64,000 nucleotides of DNA from Osedax fenrisi (GCA_964019155.1 OZ025242.1:640407-704406), one strand, 5' to 3'; numbered from the stretch's first letter, positions 1-13,167 are shown. Numbers and translations: made by a program. Notes: generated by a model not told the origin, from the sequence alone.

Positions 1-338
1 CGTTAATGAATCATCGCCCTAAGTGTTTAAGCCACGCCCACACCACGTGTTATTTAAATTACAAGTGTGTTACGTAATGTGTATTACGCAAGCCGGTAGG
101 TGACAGTACTAGTTGACGCCTCTAAATACCATCTAGATATCTAACGTTTAGTATTTACTAAATAGTCTAGAAAAAAGTTTAATTTTTTTATGTTATCGTT
201 TTGTTTATTTATTTTTTATTTATTTTTCGTTTATTTATTGTTCTGTTAACCAGAATTCTGGTTCATTGTTATCTATGTTATATTGTTATGTGCATTCTAT
301 TGTTATGTTCATATCTATACTATATTTTTACGTGCATC
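1..338. other. AT-rich left edge, no gene seen
   Basis: No reading frame or RNA gene is recognisable. The only GC-rich patch is near 30-48, where an AAGCCACGCCC motif is followed by CACACC and CACGTG. The same AAGCCACGCCC core recurs in the 94-bp minisatellite of intron 2. Confidence 0.5.
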
Positions 339-1435
339 TACACAGTAAAAACTAAACGTTCATTAGACTCAATTTAAACGTTCATTGGGTGGTCCAAATA
401 GCGAACCTTTTATAACGTTCATTAGACTCCAGTTTATAATGAACGCGTTTGCATAAACGTTCATTAGACTCTATATTCTAATGAACGTTTTTGTATAAAC
501 ATTCATTAGACTCTATATTCTAATGAACGTTTTTGTATAAACGTTCATTAGACTCTATATTCTAATGAACGTTTTGTATAAACGTTCATTAGACTCTATA
601 TTCTGAATATTTTATATTATTAATATGCTTATAATTATATATGTATTAGCGGAGATATGTTCATAGTAGTATTTAACTTGTAATGACTTATATATTACAA
701 TATTATATAATTACATATATGTTATATTTAATACATAAATTTAACATTAATAATATTTGTAATATTAAATAAATGTTTCAATATTTAATATTGATAAATC
801 ATTATAACATTATTTCAAATTTATATTATCTTAATTATCAATATAATTATGATTATAATTATTGTTGATTATTATAATTAAGTTGATACATAAATGAAAT
901 TATGATGATATCAAAATAACATAGATACTTAAATAATTTATTATTTTAAAATAGTAACTTTATTTATTAAATCATAATATTAACTTAAATATAGAAATAA
1001 AATAATAATTTATACTTAATTCCATTAGTGCTAAATTAAATCAATTTAACAAAATAAAGAAAAATTAAAATATGATATTGTATGTATATATAAATAAATA
1101 ATCTAGGCGAAAATTAATATTATTGGCAAGAATTTTTTTTAAATAATTCTATATTTAATAATATATCTAAAGGTTCATTGGAATTCAAATGTCTAAAGAA
1201 CGTTTATATACCGTTGATAAACGTTCATTACACAACTATATTTCATGAACGTTTATGTTAAATTTTATAATATTAAAGGTTCATTGGACTCTGAATTGTC
1301 TAAAGAACGTTTATACACCATTGATAAACGTTCATTACACAACTATATTTCATGAACGTTTAGGTTAAATTTTATAATATTAAACGTTCATTAGACTCTG
1401 AATGTGTCTAATGAACGTTTAGTTTTTACTGTGTA
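339..1435. mobile_element. TA-flanked inverted-repeat element with internal tandem repeats
   Basis: A 30-bp sequence beginning TACACAGTAAAAACTAAACG at 339-368 is present as an exact reverse complement at 1406-1435, ending ...TTTTTACTGTGTA. Excluding the TA at each end as a target duplication, the element is 341-1433. It has no coding capacity. The left interior (about 411-610) is a 41-43-bp tandem array whose unit contains AACGTTCATTAGAC and its own inverse. The right interior (1169-1435) has a 106-bp unit built from the same motif. The core is AT-only DNA. This architecture fits a non-autonomous MITE of the Tc1/mariner type, which duplicates TA. The superfamily is inferred from the TA flank alone. 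Confidence 0.75.
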
Positions 1436-4067
1436 CGAGGGAAGGAAATATCTATGATAAGCAGACCCAGTTAATTTGGGCCAAACCCCAAAAAAACGAA
1501 AAAGGCCCAAAATAGCTTATTGTAGGCTTTTCGAAATCCTTATTTTGGTTTATTTTTGGCCTTTTTTTAAAAACTTCAAATACGTTAATATATTTGATAT
1601 ATCCATCATAATGTATGATTCATCTTTTATATTTTATAACTATCATATTAAATACCATATATACCATACTATTATTGTGTATTCTATAAGTTATCAATAT
1701 ACTTTATTTAATTTAATAGATAAGATTATAAAAAAAAGTCAATACATTAATGTTTTAAATTTTAATGTTTAGCATTTTTTTGTAATTTTTTTTTATTATA
1801 TAAAATGATATTAAATAATAATGAGTAATAATAATAATGCATTATTGTTATAATAACTGTCGTTTATAACAATTATTTGTTATATATTTGTGTATATATA
1901 GCTATATATAGCTATATATAGCTATAGCTATGACTACAGCAGATGTGCCAGGAATAAAGGTTGCTATGCTACATACAAATTCTTTTAATTTAGTATATTT
2001 AATATCCTTCCACGCATCTTCGACATGTTTACTTAAAAATGTTCTTAGTTCTTCGAGCTCTATTTCATATTCTTCTATAATGTCTTTATGTTCGACCTCT
2101 ACATCATTGTTATATTGTTTCGATTAACAAACTTTTTAATCTGTCTTTATACCCATTGATAAAATTGCCATTGACAATGTTTTGTTAGTCGATTATAAAT
2201 TGTCTTTTCTGTAGTGCATTGCTAGAATATCTTTCAGCCGATATTAATAGAAGTTTCTTTTGTATTTTAATATATTTATAGGTTTATATATTTTTAATAT
2301 ATTTATAGGAATATTGTGATAAATTTAGTTGATAAGTATCAAAGTGAAATAAATTATCATCCGTACATGAACCAATATATTGGTATATATAATATATCCC
2401 ATCAAAATATAGTTACACTAATAATATAATTATCATATATAGTTAGGGTTGTTCGGTTTTTTGGTTTTGTTGTTTATTTTATAAAAAATTATTGTAAAAT
2501 TATATATTAATTGCAATACTATTAGTATAATTTAATATTAGTATCAATATTATTAATAATAATATAGATTATATATATATATATATTATATATAAATATA
2601 CCATGTATAATATTAACAAATATAATACAAGTAATAACAATTTACTTCAAAAAAATAAAATTGTTAATAAATATATTCAATATACTTAATCACATATTAC
2701 TCTGAAATGATTAAAGCACAATCATATACTATGTATTCATCTGACAACAAGTTAACACTGCCACCTGGAGGGAAGCGTATGGTTGGTCGGTTTTATGAAT
2801 TTATTTGTTGGTTTATTTGGTTTTTTATATAACATTTTTGAATATTAATTTCATTACTATGGTATCATTTAATATGTGTATGAATATTATTAATATTATT
2901 AATAATGGTATAGATTATGAATATTATATAAATTTATTATATAAATTTATTAATTTAATAAACATGCATGGAAGAAAGAAAAATAAAATTTAGAAAGAAT
3001 TTACGAAATAACGTCATTAGTACTAATAAATATTTGTATAAATTATATTATATTACTTTTTAATATAATATACTTGACATATTTAATAATAATTATAGAA
3101 GTATTTATTACAAATAACATTCAATATAATAATGTATACACATTATTAAATAAATAAAAAACCAATAGGCAACATCTATTCTTCAACGATACCAACAATT
3201 CTATAAATAGCACATATAACATATATGTTATAACCTATAGGTTAGCAGACATTTCACTTAAAATGTATAACAAATATAAACAATATTGTGTAAATATAAT
3301 ACAAACATTTATAAAGCTGATAATTTCCTCTTTCTTTATTATGAATTCATAGTTTAAATTAAATGTATCAACTATTTCTATTGTATAATCCACAATTGAA
3401 AACTAAAACATTCAAAATATCATTAATATTCATTTAGTTTAGAAAATGTTTAAACTTACCCAATTTTTGAAAGTAGTTACAAATTATTAGGAACTTACTT
3501 TCGCCAAGAGTAAGAGCACTGGCAACAATTGCCCCTCACAACAATCGCGTCCTCATCCCCGACACGAACCATTACCGGCCACATACAACATCAATACAAA
3601 GTATACTTTGTATAGTAGAGAATATCTTATATTAAATATTTAAAATAAAAATTAGAAATCCTGAATAAAAAATAATACTGATAGAATGTTATATACACTT
3701 TAAATAAAATGTAATGTTTTATGTAAGTAATTAAGGTATATAAAACATGTACAATTTAAAACAAAATACAATAATAAAATTGCAAAAAACCCCACAATCA
3801 TTCTCATCATGTATTTAAAATAAACAATTGTCCTAAAAAATGTAAACAAATAAAATACTAAAATAATATATTGTATAACAAATTAAAAATATTAAAAAAA
3901 ACTATATAAATAAAATCTATAAAACTATAAAATAAAATATATAATATAAATACTGATAAATACTGATAATATAAGGTAGCCAATAAATTAATTAATATAT
4001 CACGTAATACAATATTTCAAAATAGAAAATCTAAAAATGAAAATAAAATTAATAAGACTATATCATA
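1436..4067. other. AT-rich intergenic DNA with a few element fragments
   Basis: Mostly low-complexity AT sequence. Two stretches, 2447-2500 and about 2780-2830, share a TTGGTTTATTT/TTCGGTTTT-rich composition that resembles decayed transposon ends, but I could define no boundaries. Short reading frames here are low-complexity and not credible genes, except the stretch reported separately at 1933-2125. Confidence 0.5.
1933..2125 (-). pseudogene. Charged, Glu-rich open stretch of unknown origin
   Basis: The minus strand is open for about 63 codons. The predicted peptide is acidic and helix-like (motifs such as EEYEIELEELRTFL, and AWKDIK) and its composition is more protein-like than any neighbouring frame. 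It has no credible start codon and is bounded by stops, so it is more likely a relic of a transposon protein or an exon fragment than a gene. I do not recognise the family. The plus-strand frame over the same bases is Ser-rich and looks like its shadow. Confidence 0.25.
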
Positions 4068-5470
4068 AATTATTTAAAAATTGTTTTAAAATTATTCATT
4101 TTAGTAATATTTCTTATTTGTTGTGGTAATCTGTTCCACAGCATTGTACCTGTGTTTGATAAACAAAATGCTTTTCGGTCAGTTCTTACTTTTATTCTTT
4201 GAAACAGTTTTCCATTATAATATTTATCTTTATATAATAATTGTAAATTCTTAGGTACTACTCCTATCTCGAAACATAAATTGTATACTATTCATTTTTA
4301 CAATATCGTCAAATTTAAGAGACTCAGAAATAGGTATAGAAATTAATTTAAACCTAGTACGGAAATGTGTATACATAGAATGATTATTACTAATACATTT
4401 TATTGCTTTTTTTTTGTAAAATGAAAATATTTTATAAACTGGATCTGAATGTATATACCCTCAAGGAACATTCCCCCTATTATTTGAACAATAATTAAGA
4501 TGTGATAAAAATAAAGCATTATATAATAAAATTAAAGATTTCATATTTTATTTATTTTTAACTTTATGTAAAATTGCAATTGTTCTAGAAAGTTAACTTG
4601 AAACATAATTGAGTTGCTACTTACAATTTAATTAACAATCTACAATGACACATAAGAAATTTATTTCACAGACTTGTTTAATTTAATGTTATTAATATTA
4701 AATCCAGATTAATATTTTTCTATTTTTACTTCTTATACTAAATAATAATACATTAGTCGTACTAATATTAAGTGAGAATTTATTTACATTTAACCAATCG
4801 TATAGTTTGTTAAACCGCTCGTCCCCCTTAATATAAATTGAATATTGTTTTTAATTCTAAAATAGATGTATTTGAAAAAACTAATGTAGTATCATCGGCA
4901 AATAAAACTGATTTAAAATTATCTGAAATATTAGTAAGGTCATCAATATATAACATAAATAATAACGGACCGATAACAGATCCCCGTGTAGACCACATTT
5001 TATATAATTATAATGTTAGTCAGTATTATTATATCTAGAAAATTGAAGACGATCTGATAAATAAGATTTTATTAATTTTAGCTTTATAAATCTGATATCA
5101 TAAATATAGAGCTATTGAATAAAATAGCATGATCGAGCGTATCAAAGGCTTTGCATAAATCTATTGAAACAATGGCATAGTTATCTAACTTTTCTAAATT
5201 TGTATTAATTGATTCTATTACATCAGACAATGCATCAGATGTAGACAAATTCTTTCTGGAACCATATTGATTATCATTTATTTAACAAATTTGAAATCCT
5301 GCTTTTAATTATTTCATATTTTTGAAATTTGTGGCAGTTAAGATATAGGTATATAATTCTCAGTTAATGATTTTTCTCCAGATTTGAAAAGTGGAATAAC
5401 TTTAACTTTTTTTAAAACATTAGGGAAAATACTTTCAGTTGGTACCTATTAAATACATATTTTAATACAA
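4068..5470 (-). pseudogene. L2/CR1-like LINE reverse transcriptase, decayed
   Basis: Read on the minus strand, several frames together give the ordered landmarks of a non-LTR reverse transcriptase. A VIPLFKSGEKS-type block lies near 5380-5440. A QYGSRKNLSTSDAL block with SIDLCKAFDTLDHAIL lies near 5110-5270. A GSVIGPLLFMLYIDDL block and the catalytic FADDTTLV lie near 4870-5010. A C-terminal tail near 4070-4400 ends in MLWNRLPQQIRN followed by FKTIFK and a stop. These motifs are typical of the L2/CR1/jockey-like LINEs. Frameshifts and stops interrupt the frame. The N-terminal endonuclease is missing, as expected for a 5'-truncated copy. Assignment to an exact clade is inference. Confidence 0.85.
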
Positions 5471-6394
5471 AATTTAAAAAATATAATATATATACTTATA
5501 AGTGTGATTAATAAGTTAAATATAAGTGTTCGTTAATTATTTGTTAATTCACATAAACAATATACTATCATTGAGTATATTAAATATATATTTAGATAAA
5601 GAAGATTATCATAATCTCAAATTAAATTTTGTTTTATTGTAACTGGTTTTCTTATCGAATGTTGAGGATAAACATTAATTACGTATTACATTAGATTGCA
5701 GCGAACAACTGATGCCGTAACCCTAGAAGGACTATTGCAACTAGGTTACTGTCCATAGTAATAATATAATGAGTACATGGCATAACAATGCTGTATTGTT
5801 ATTTATTGTTGTTAATTAAGGGATCGTATTATACATATTAAAATAATATTTGTAAAATAGAATATGGGAAAGATTGGCAATGTGGTCAGTTTTAGATAAT
5901 GTTGTATAACTTTATAAATAGTAGTCATAATTCGATACTTTTTCAATATAAATGCATCTTAGAATAGTCAAGTGGACTGCCGAATCATTTTTTTAATTTT
6001 AGCTCTTCTAATTGAAATTATTAAGGTGGCCACATTACCCGCTAAAATATGGCTAAATTACCCGATTCTATGTTATACATAATATATAATAATGAATATT
6101 AAACTAAATGTATTACACACTTTGTTGTAATTAAATAGTTCTTTAATAACAACTTTAATTTTTAATTTATATTATATATTCATGATTTTATATATGTTTT
6201 ACTAAACTTTTATTTCAATTTTTTAAAAAGTAAATCGATTTTTTTAATTTTATTACATCATTTTTTTTGATTAATAGATATAAAAATTAATTGTACTTAT
6301 TTGAATATTGCTTACTAATGCGCATATTTCAAGTATGCTTTTTTTAATTAAACTATGTATAATGAGGAGCGATTATTAAATAGGAACCAGGGAG
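5471..6394. other. AT-rich intergenic DNA
   Basis: No gene, RNA or clear mobile element is visible. A somewhat less AT-rich patch at about 5690-5760 has no recognisable coding content. Confidence 0.5.
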
Positions 6395-6510
6395 GTAATT
6401 ACATTATATTCCCCTACGTCGAGTTATTCATGCATCTCTCCATATAATATATAACCTACGTATTAGAGATGAACGAATAACTCGATTTAGGGGAGAGATA
6501 GAATATAAGG
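6395..6510. repeat. Imperfect inverted repeat beside a decayed segment
   Basis: A block around 6401-6437 (TATTCCCCTACGTCGAGTTA then TTCATGCATCTCT) is mirrored imperfectly around 6465-6505 (AGAGATGAACGAATAACTCG then ATTTAGGGG). The arms are about 37 bp with a roughly 30-bp AT spacer. It marks the start of the moderately GC-richer segment that follows, and could be a transposon end. Confidence 0.5.
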
Positions 6511-6639
6511 TAAGATTGATGAATAATGAGGATCCTGTTCCTGAACAGTAATATATACTTGAATGGACATGATTATTAACTAGAGTTTTAGTCAAATATA
6601 TGGTAATTAATTGATATTTCTAATTATGAAAATATGATA

Positions 6640-8510
6640 ATTTGCAGATTTAGTGATGGCAGTAATATGGGGAACGAAATAAAGAGTTTAATCAAAAAGA
6701 CGCCTAAGTTGGATTCATTATGGGAAGGAGATATTACAATGTTATCAATAATAAAAGGAGGGAAGTAAGTATGAGATGGAGAAAGATGAACGAATGTTGT
6801 TTTGGAAAAATTAACGAGACAATTATTTAAATTAAGCTATTATGTATATCATTAGCATAATTGGGAATTGATATATCAATATATCAAAATATATTTTAGT
6901 GATGATGGTGAATTAGTGGGAAGACACGTATATAGTTATATATCGTTGGCATAGATATGATAATATTAATTAGGATATTTTTATATTTTAGAAGGTATTG
7001 GATATAAATATATGAAAGATCATGTACTGGGGAAAACTATATTTCATGGGAGAATGGGAAAATACAAAGTTATATATTTTGACATTGCTGCTACGATAGA
7101 ATATGTATGAACTTAACCAGGATAGGGCAAGTTATTTCAAGCAGGTGGAGATGGGACAATAGAATAATATGATCTAGCGTATTGAGAGTATTTAATATGG
7201 CAAGCATGATTAGTTAACAGAAATTATTTTGATTATGGGTAGAAATAAAGATATCAATGACATTTAGTATGGCTGTTTCTGTGAAGTTATCTCGGAGAAA
7301 ACCACTTTGCAGAGGAAGAAGGAGATTAGTTAGGGTTAAATAGAAAATAGTTGACGAGATACAACTCTTTTCAAACTGGCACTATATTTAGCGTATATAT
7401 TGGGCGATAATTGATAAGTGATTCAGGATCGATTGAGGTTTTTTTTTAAATCGGAGTGTTTATTGATTTTTAAAAACAGAGGGTACATAACCGGAATTGA
7501 GGGAATATTAGATGATGTTACAGATAGATGATCATAGATAATCGGAATAAAGGTTTCAATAGATATATCTATTCGCGATATATCTATTCGCTATATATCT
7601 ATTCGCTATAGCGGAACAGGTTCGCGGAGGATAGATAACGGAGGGAGATATTGATGTGGATTCATGTAGGAGTTTAGCGTGAGAGATGTATATGGAGGAC
7701 GAACAAATCTTAAGAAAACAAATATAGGTGGGGTAACTATGTTTAAAAGATAGTTTTAAGTAGGTTATGGTTCTTGATCTTTATTATGATGGATTAAATC
7801 GTATTAGTAAATGTTGTTGAGAAGATACATCCTTATTAGCCAGCCTGAAAAGGTGTTGGTTATTAGAAGCAATATTACTATTAGAAGCAACATACCTATT
7901 CTTCCTATCTTCATATTTCAATAATTCGTTCGAATACGATATATATCGTTTATAACCCGAATATAATAGCTAGGTTTGGAATAGGAAAATGTTAAATTGT
8001 AAATATTACGTTTATCAGTGAACGAATTATTGAAATATGAAGATAGGAATAATATGTATGTTCTTTCATATTTACAAAGTGATCGTGCAAGTATATGAGG
8101 TGGGAAGTAAACCATGGTGTCAGGATAGAGAATGATACTATACTTTTTGAAGCGGCATGTTTATCCAGTAAATGGGAATTAGTATGGAATGTAATACAAC
8201 TGGAGAATAACAATAATCACCTGAGTCAATATGCTAGTTAGCTAAAAATATCATATAATTAATATTCTGATATGGTATGTATGTAGGTATGTATGTATGT
8301 CCTAATACGTGTATTCTGATTAGGAGTTATATTAAAGTTATTTTTGAAGGAGATTAGGAAGAGGTAAGAACATATATCAAGTCTACAAATATTACTCGCC
8401 ATGAGTTCAAAATGGAGAGAACTAGAGAATACAGCATTTATATAAGTCGGGTGGAAATGTACATGTTGCAATAGGGATAATGATTTTATTAAATTTGTGA
8501 ACATAATATG
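6640..8510 (+). pseudogene. Decayed, unidentified protein-like segment
   Basis: Base composition is less AT-biased than the flanks and purine-rich on the plus strand. Short plus-strand stretches look protein-like: MGNEIKSLIKKTPKLDSLWE near 6670-6730, GKTIFHGRMGKYKVIYFDIA near 7030-7090, and NDTILFEAACLSSKWELVWN near 8130-8190. The last resembles an ankyrin-type helix pair, weakly, and a similar SSKWREL phrase recurs near 8405-8420. Stops and frameshifts are frequent and no start is credible. It also holds a 16-bp tandem repeat (about 7561-7611) and an inverted repeat (about 7899-7932 with 8020-8050). The family is not recognised. Confidence 0.3.
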
Positions 8511-8586
8511 TGAATTTGAGGTAACATTAATATGATAGTTAAATCACCAAGGTTAATAAGGTGGTATGTGGACGAACTTGTGAGAT

Positions 8587-8593
<7 letters not shown>

Positions 8594-8641
<48 letters not shown>
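8594..8641. repeat. (TA)n microsatellite
   Basis: Uninterrupted AT dinucleotide tract. A shorter tract follows at about 8779-8813 and another at about 9218-9267. Confidence 0.95.
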
Positions 8642-8642
<1 letters not shown>

Positions 8643-8777
8643 AATCTATAGATTATAAAAAGTTAATAATATATACTTTTTTATTTGTAATATTATGCAT
8701 AATTATAATTAATGACCATTTGTCATACATTTAATAATTTAGGCTTATTTTTATAATATTTTATATTTGTCATTATT

Positions 8778-8815
<38 letters not shown>

Positions 8816-8887
8816 TTTATGTGTTTAATGTGTTTAACTTAATTATAACTGAATTAATGATCAGAATTTCAGAAATGAGTAATGTAT

Positions 8888-9023
8888 ATGTGAAAAATAT
8901 ATTGTTATCATTTTGCATATTTAAAAAAGATATTTAAGTAGTTTATAAATATAACGTTCTATTTATAAACTACTTAAATATCTTTATTAAATATGCAAAA
9001 TGATAACAATATATTTTTCACAT
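8888..9023. repeat. 136-bp near-perfect palindrome
   Basis: The left arm, beginning ATGTGAAAAATATATTGTTA, is repeated in reverse complement by the right arm ending ...ATATATTTTTCACAT. The arms are about 64 bp, with only small differences and a centre of about 8 bases around TAACGTTC near 8954. No TIR-type terminus or target duplication is evident. It may be a small foldback element or an inverted duplication. Confidence 0.9.
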
Positions 9024-9212
9024 GTTGTTTAATACCGACTTAAGGGATCTCCTATAATTACATTTATAGCACAAATTTGTTTCTAAAAATAATTTACATA
9101 TTCATTTATCTATCTTTAATTTAAAAATAGTACCTACATTGTCTATATTAATAAATATAAATGCCGTTTTATAACACCTATTTAAAAATGCATATAATGT
9201 ATACAGTATATA

Positions 9213-9270
<58 letters not shown>

Positions 9271-10439
9271 TAATCAATATATGTCACTAAATGTTGACAA
9301 ATATGCTCTCATTATGTTAATTTAATTACTATTAGTAGGTATACTGATTCTACCAGAATACTTTACTAAAAATTAAGGAACTATTTTATTATTGAATATA
9401 ATTGTTTATAATTATTAGTATTTTTAGATGACACACATGTGCATATATATTCCATTTTTTTAATATAAATTAATACTAAAAATATTATATCATGTTTCTG
9501 TCATTATATTCATTTATAACAACATTCATATTTTTAAATTACCTTTATTTTAAGAATAATATATATTTTATTAATTAAATGTTGGTAGTATAAAATGATA
9601 TATTATTACTATATCTGTGAATAAATTAGGTACACATATTTTAAATCTTTAAAGTTAGTGAGTTTAAAAAAGTTTTTCTTAAATATTTACATTCAATAGC
9701 GCGAATGAGATACCCTTAATATACAATATAACCTATAAGTTACAAATCTTAGTTTTACAGAAATATATTTTTTTTTACAAAAATGGAACTAAATGGATCA
9801 AGTATATATTTTGTATCATGGCAGCGTTAATATAGATTCAGGCGTTCAAAATAAAATATGGTTCCTTTAAACCATTAACTCTTTTAGTGTATGTAAGAAG
9901 AAATATATCAACAAATTTTAAATAAATATTCTAATATATATATATACGTATATATAAGTATATTTTTGATAACTTATGATATAATATATTATAATATATT
10001 ATGTAATATACAGTAATTATACACAAGTATAACTAAAGTAATGTGTTTCTGTCTTTCAATTCCACGCAGTATTTAATTATGTCTCGTGTGTCAAATTCTA
10101 TAACCATGTCATTTTCTCATAGATAATTGTCAGTTTACTTAATTTTTCTTGCGACATCAAATTTCTTAAATAATTATTTATTAATTACAGCTTTGAAAAG
10201 CATCTTTTCAATACCAACGTGACAAATCAACGATACATATATTCTAATAATAATGAACAATTACATTAGAATATAATTCCTTCATTTGATTGTGTATTAT
10301 ATCTTTATTTAAAATGTTTAAATTAGGCTTGCCAAATAGTTTAATACATTCTCCATATTGTAGCATATATTGTAGCATATATTGAATGCAATTATCATCA
10401 CAATAGGTTTTCTATTAGTACGTAATTATTATGTAATAA
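9024..10439. other. AT-rich intergenic DNA
   Basis: Contains a (TA)n tract at about 9218-9267 but no gene. The predicted peptide over that tract is a dinucleotide artefact. Confidence 0.5.
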
Positions 10440-11830
10440 GAGGAAACAATCCTTGCAGATGAACAAGCCGGCTTCAGGAAAAACAGAAGCACCATAGAGC
10501 ATATATTAAAGTGTATATTGCTTATGGAAAAACATACAGACCAACAGAGACCTTTATATCATAACTTCATAGCCTTCAAAAAAGGCTTTGACCGAGTATG
10601 GCATGAGGGGTTATGGCATACCATGTTAACCTATGATATAAGGCTTCGAAGGGACATTAGAGCCATATATGGTTATAAGTGAAAACTTCATCTAAGTTCC
10701 TGGATGGGATGAAAGGACTCCACCAAATAAAAATAACAATAACAATAACAATAAATAAGGAATTAATCGATATAATATCATCTCTGTATACCTCTTCCGT
10801 AAGTGCAGTACTAGTTACTAATCTAATAGGAGCTCCAGTTTCAGCCATTGTTGGTGTTCGCCAAGATTGTTTGTTATCTCCTGTGTTATCTAACATATTT
10901 TTGGAGAAGATAATGCAAGATACACTAAAAGATCATGACTCCACTATATATATATATATATATATATTTGAGGTAGACGTATCAGCAATCTACGTTTTTC
11001 AGAAGACATAGACCTTATTGCAGGTTCATCTAATGAACAACAAAAACTCACAGACTCGCTAGAAAAAAAGCGCATATAGATATGGAATGGAAATAAGTCA
11101 TGGAAAGTGTAAGATTCAATGATCCTGATCCGAATAAATGTAATAGTAATAATGTGACAATAAACATTTATGGAAAAAAAACAAGAACAAGTTAAATCGT
11201 TTAAATATCCTGGGGTTACACTAACGGACAATTCTAATAGAGAAAACCGAAATAGCAATACAAATTGCTTCGGCCACATCCATAATTGTAAGATTGGAAA
11301 TTATCTGGAGAAGCATAGAAATAAGTTTGTAGTACCTCTACAATTCCTTAATTCTATCCACTCTTTTGTACGGCTGCGAAACATGGACTATTCTCGAATA
11401 ATCTAAGAAACGATTGAATGCTTTTGAATATAAATCATATTGAAGAATACTAATCATGACGTATAGAAAACGACAGACAAATGTATATATCCATGAGGAA
11501 ATGATATCTAGAATAGGTTCATATGAACATGTTTTACAGAAAGTTAAAGGATAAAAATGAGTTGGTTTGGACATGTTCTAGACATTACATATTGGAAAAC
11601 ATTACTTTGAAGGTACAAGGAAAAGAGGTCGCCCTAAATGGAAATGGATGGACAACGTCTATGAGTGGACATGTATGTCTACGCGATCCTTACTTGATGT
11701 AACGACAGACCGTTATAGTTGGAAGAAGTTGTATATAACGCCATATCATGTTACCCCTACGACGACTCGTCATGTGACTAGTTAACTAGTTAGTTAATCA
11801 TTACTTTAGCTTTAGCTTTATATGAGATTC
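10440..11830 (+). pseudogene. Plus-strand LINE reverse transcriptase, decayed
   Basis: Across several frames the plus strand reads as the reverse transcriptase of an invertebrate endonuclease/RT LINE. A QAGFRKNRSTIEHIL block with FIAFKKGFDRVWHEGLW lies near 10460-10610. The block GVRQDCLLSPVLSNIFLEKI lies near 10850-10920. A degenerate catalytic box FSEDIDLIAG, where FADD is expected, lies near 10995-11025. QVKSFKYPGVTLT lies near 11185-11225. A C-terminal domain near 11420-11760 carries YRKRQTNVYI, SWFGHVL and RGRPKWKWMDN. The tail ends in a short CTTTAG repeat (about 11805-11821). The altered catalytic Asp pair, stops and frameshifts show it is dead. A small insert at 10644-10754 splits the RT. 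Clade is not resolved (RTE-like). Confidence 0.85.
10644..10754 (+). mobile_element. SINE-like insert inside the LINE
   Basis: About 111 bp starting CTTCGAAGGGACATTAGAGC and ending in an (AACAAT)n tail. It interrupts the reverse transcriptase between its MLTYDI and ELIDIISSLYTSS motifs. ATAAGG occurs just before it (10638-10643) and just after it (10755-10760), consistent with a 6-bp target duplication. A diverged copy lies at 12771-12876. No convincing pol III A or B box is visible, so the SINE class is inferred from the tail and the duplication. Confidence 0.65.
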
Positions 11831-12770
11831 TTTAAACTTAATAAAACAAAATAACTTATCAATATTGTTATACTTTTCAATGATATTTTGACAATCTACT
11901 GACAAAAAGTAAGGTTTAATAAAAATGAAATATAAGACAGAGTTACTTGTCACTGATAAACTGTATCAGTAATAGGTATATAACTTTCAACTTATACTTG
12001 TTTAGTGGTATATGAGTATCTTCAAATGAGGATTTTCTTCTTTTTTCTAGATCTTATTGATTATTCGGTAGACATTCTCTCCCAGTACTTTTAATTTCAT
12101 CTCGTATATTTTTTATAAATCTTTTAAATTATGTAATATCTGAACAGTTTGGTTAATGGTAATTTTTCTTGCAATTTCTCACTAGTAGGATAAATTCGTT
12201 TTAATATCCTATTCCATATCATTGTAGGTAGATATGTTTCTAATAAATGTAAGTTATCAAATAAATAAGTGGCGAATTATTTCGCGAAAACTAATTACAC
12301 GAGGTGCACTTTGGCCCGATAAAACGTTCATTTACAACACGCGTGTGCACGTATTGTTATGAAGGAGTGTGATCTCGATATCACTCGTGCAACGGTAGAC
12401 AACATCGTGGTCACGTGATTACAATTGTTCTAGATTAGACCACCACTATCGCCACCTATAGGTGTAGCATTCTTAACTCGCATAATTAATTACTACGTGT
12501 ATAATTGGTATACGTAATATACTACGTAATATATTCGTGATTTATATATATAAATTTATATTTATAATTACAAGTATAAAAACTATATAATTAATTACTT
12601 AATATTGTAACCACCGTAACCCAAATAAGTACGCCCGTATATACCTACTTACATACTTAACCTAGTTATCTAATTATGTAGACATGATATGATTTAGAAG
12701 TGATCTTATATAATTGTGTATAAATAAATTATCGGCTCTCGTTAAAACCATGGATGCCTTAACTTGAGAG
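11831..12770. other. Intergenic DNA, no gene recognised
   Basis: Mostly AT-rich. A GC-richer patch at about 12290-12480 contains CACGTG-like and TCACGTGATT motifs but no open frame of note. Confidence 0.45.
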
Positions 12771-12876
12771 CTTATTCGAAGTGACATTAGAGCCATATAT
12801 GGTTATAAGTAAACACTACATTCAAGTTCTTGGATGAGATGAAATGACTTCACCAAAATAACAAAAATAACAATAA
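12771..12876 (+). mobile_element. Second copy of the SINE-like repeat
   Basis: It matches the 10644-10754 insert from TTCGAAGTGACATTAGAGCC through GGTTATAAGT and TTGGATGAGATGAAATGACT to an AACAAT-type tail. Several substitutions separate the two. The copy here stands in AT-rich DNA with no clear target duplication. Confidence 0.65.
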
Positions 12877-13167
12877 AGTGACAAATATAGGGTACTATTG
12901 CGCTAACTAAGTAGCCGATGTCTACTTCAGTGATTCAGTTAATCACGTGATCTCGCTGGTTACATTATAGTGAATATTACATAACAAGCTATATGACGTA
13001 ATCACTATGTTTAAAGTAACAGTCGGATTTAGTAAGAATATAACGATGTCCATAATAAACAAGCGATTAAATAGGATATACCCTATATATGCTAATAATA
13101 TATAATATATACTTACTTTTTTAGAAAATGTGACAACACTTATATATATATTGCTTACTTAATTTGG

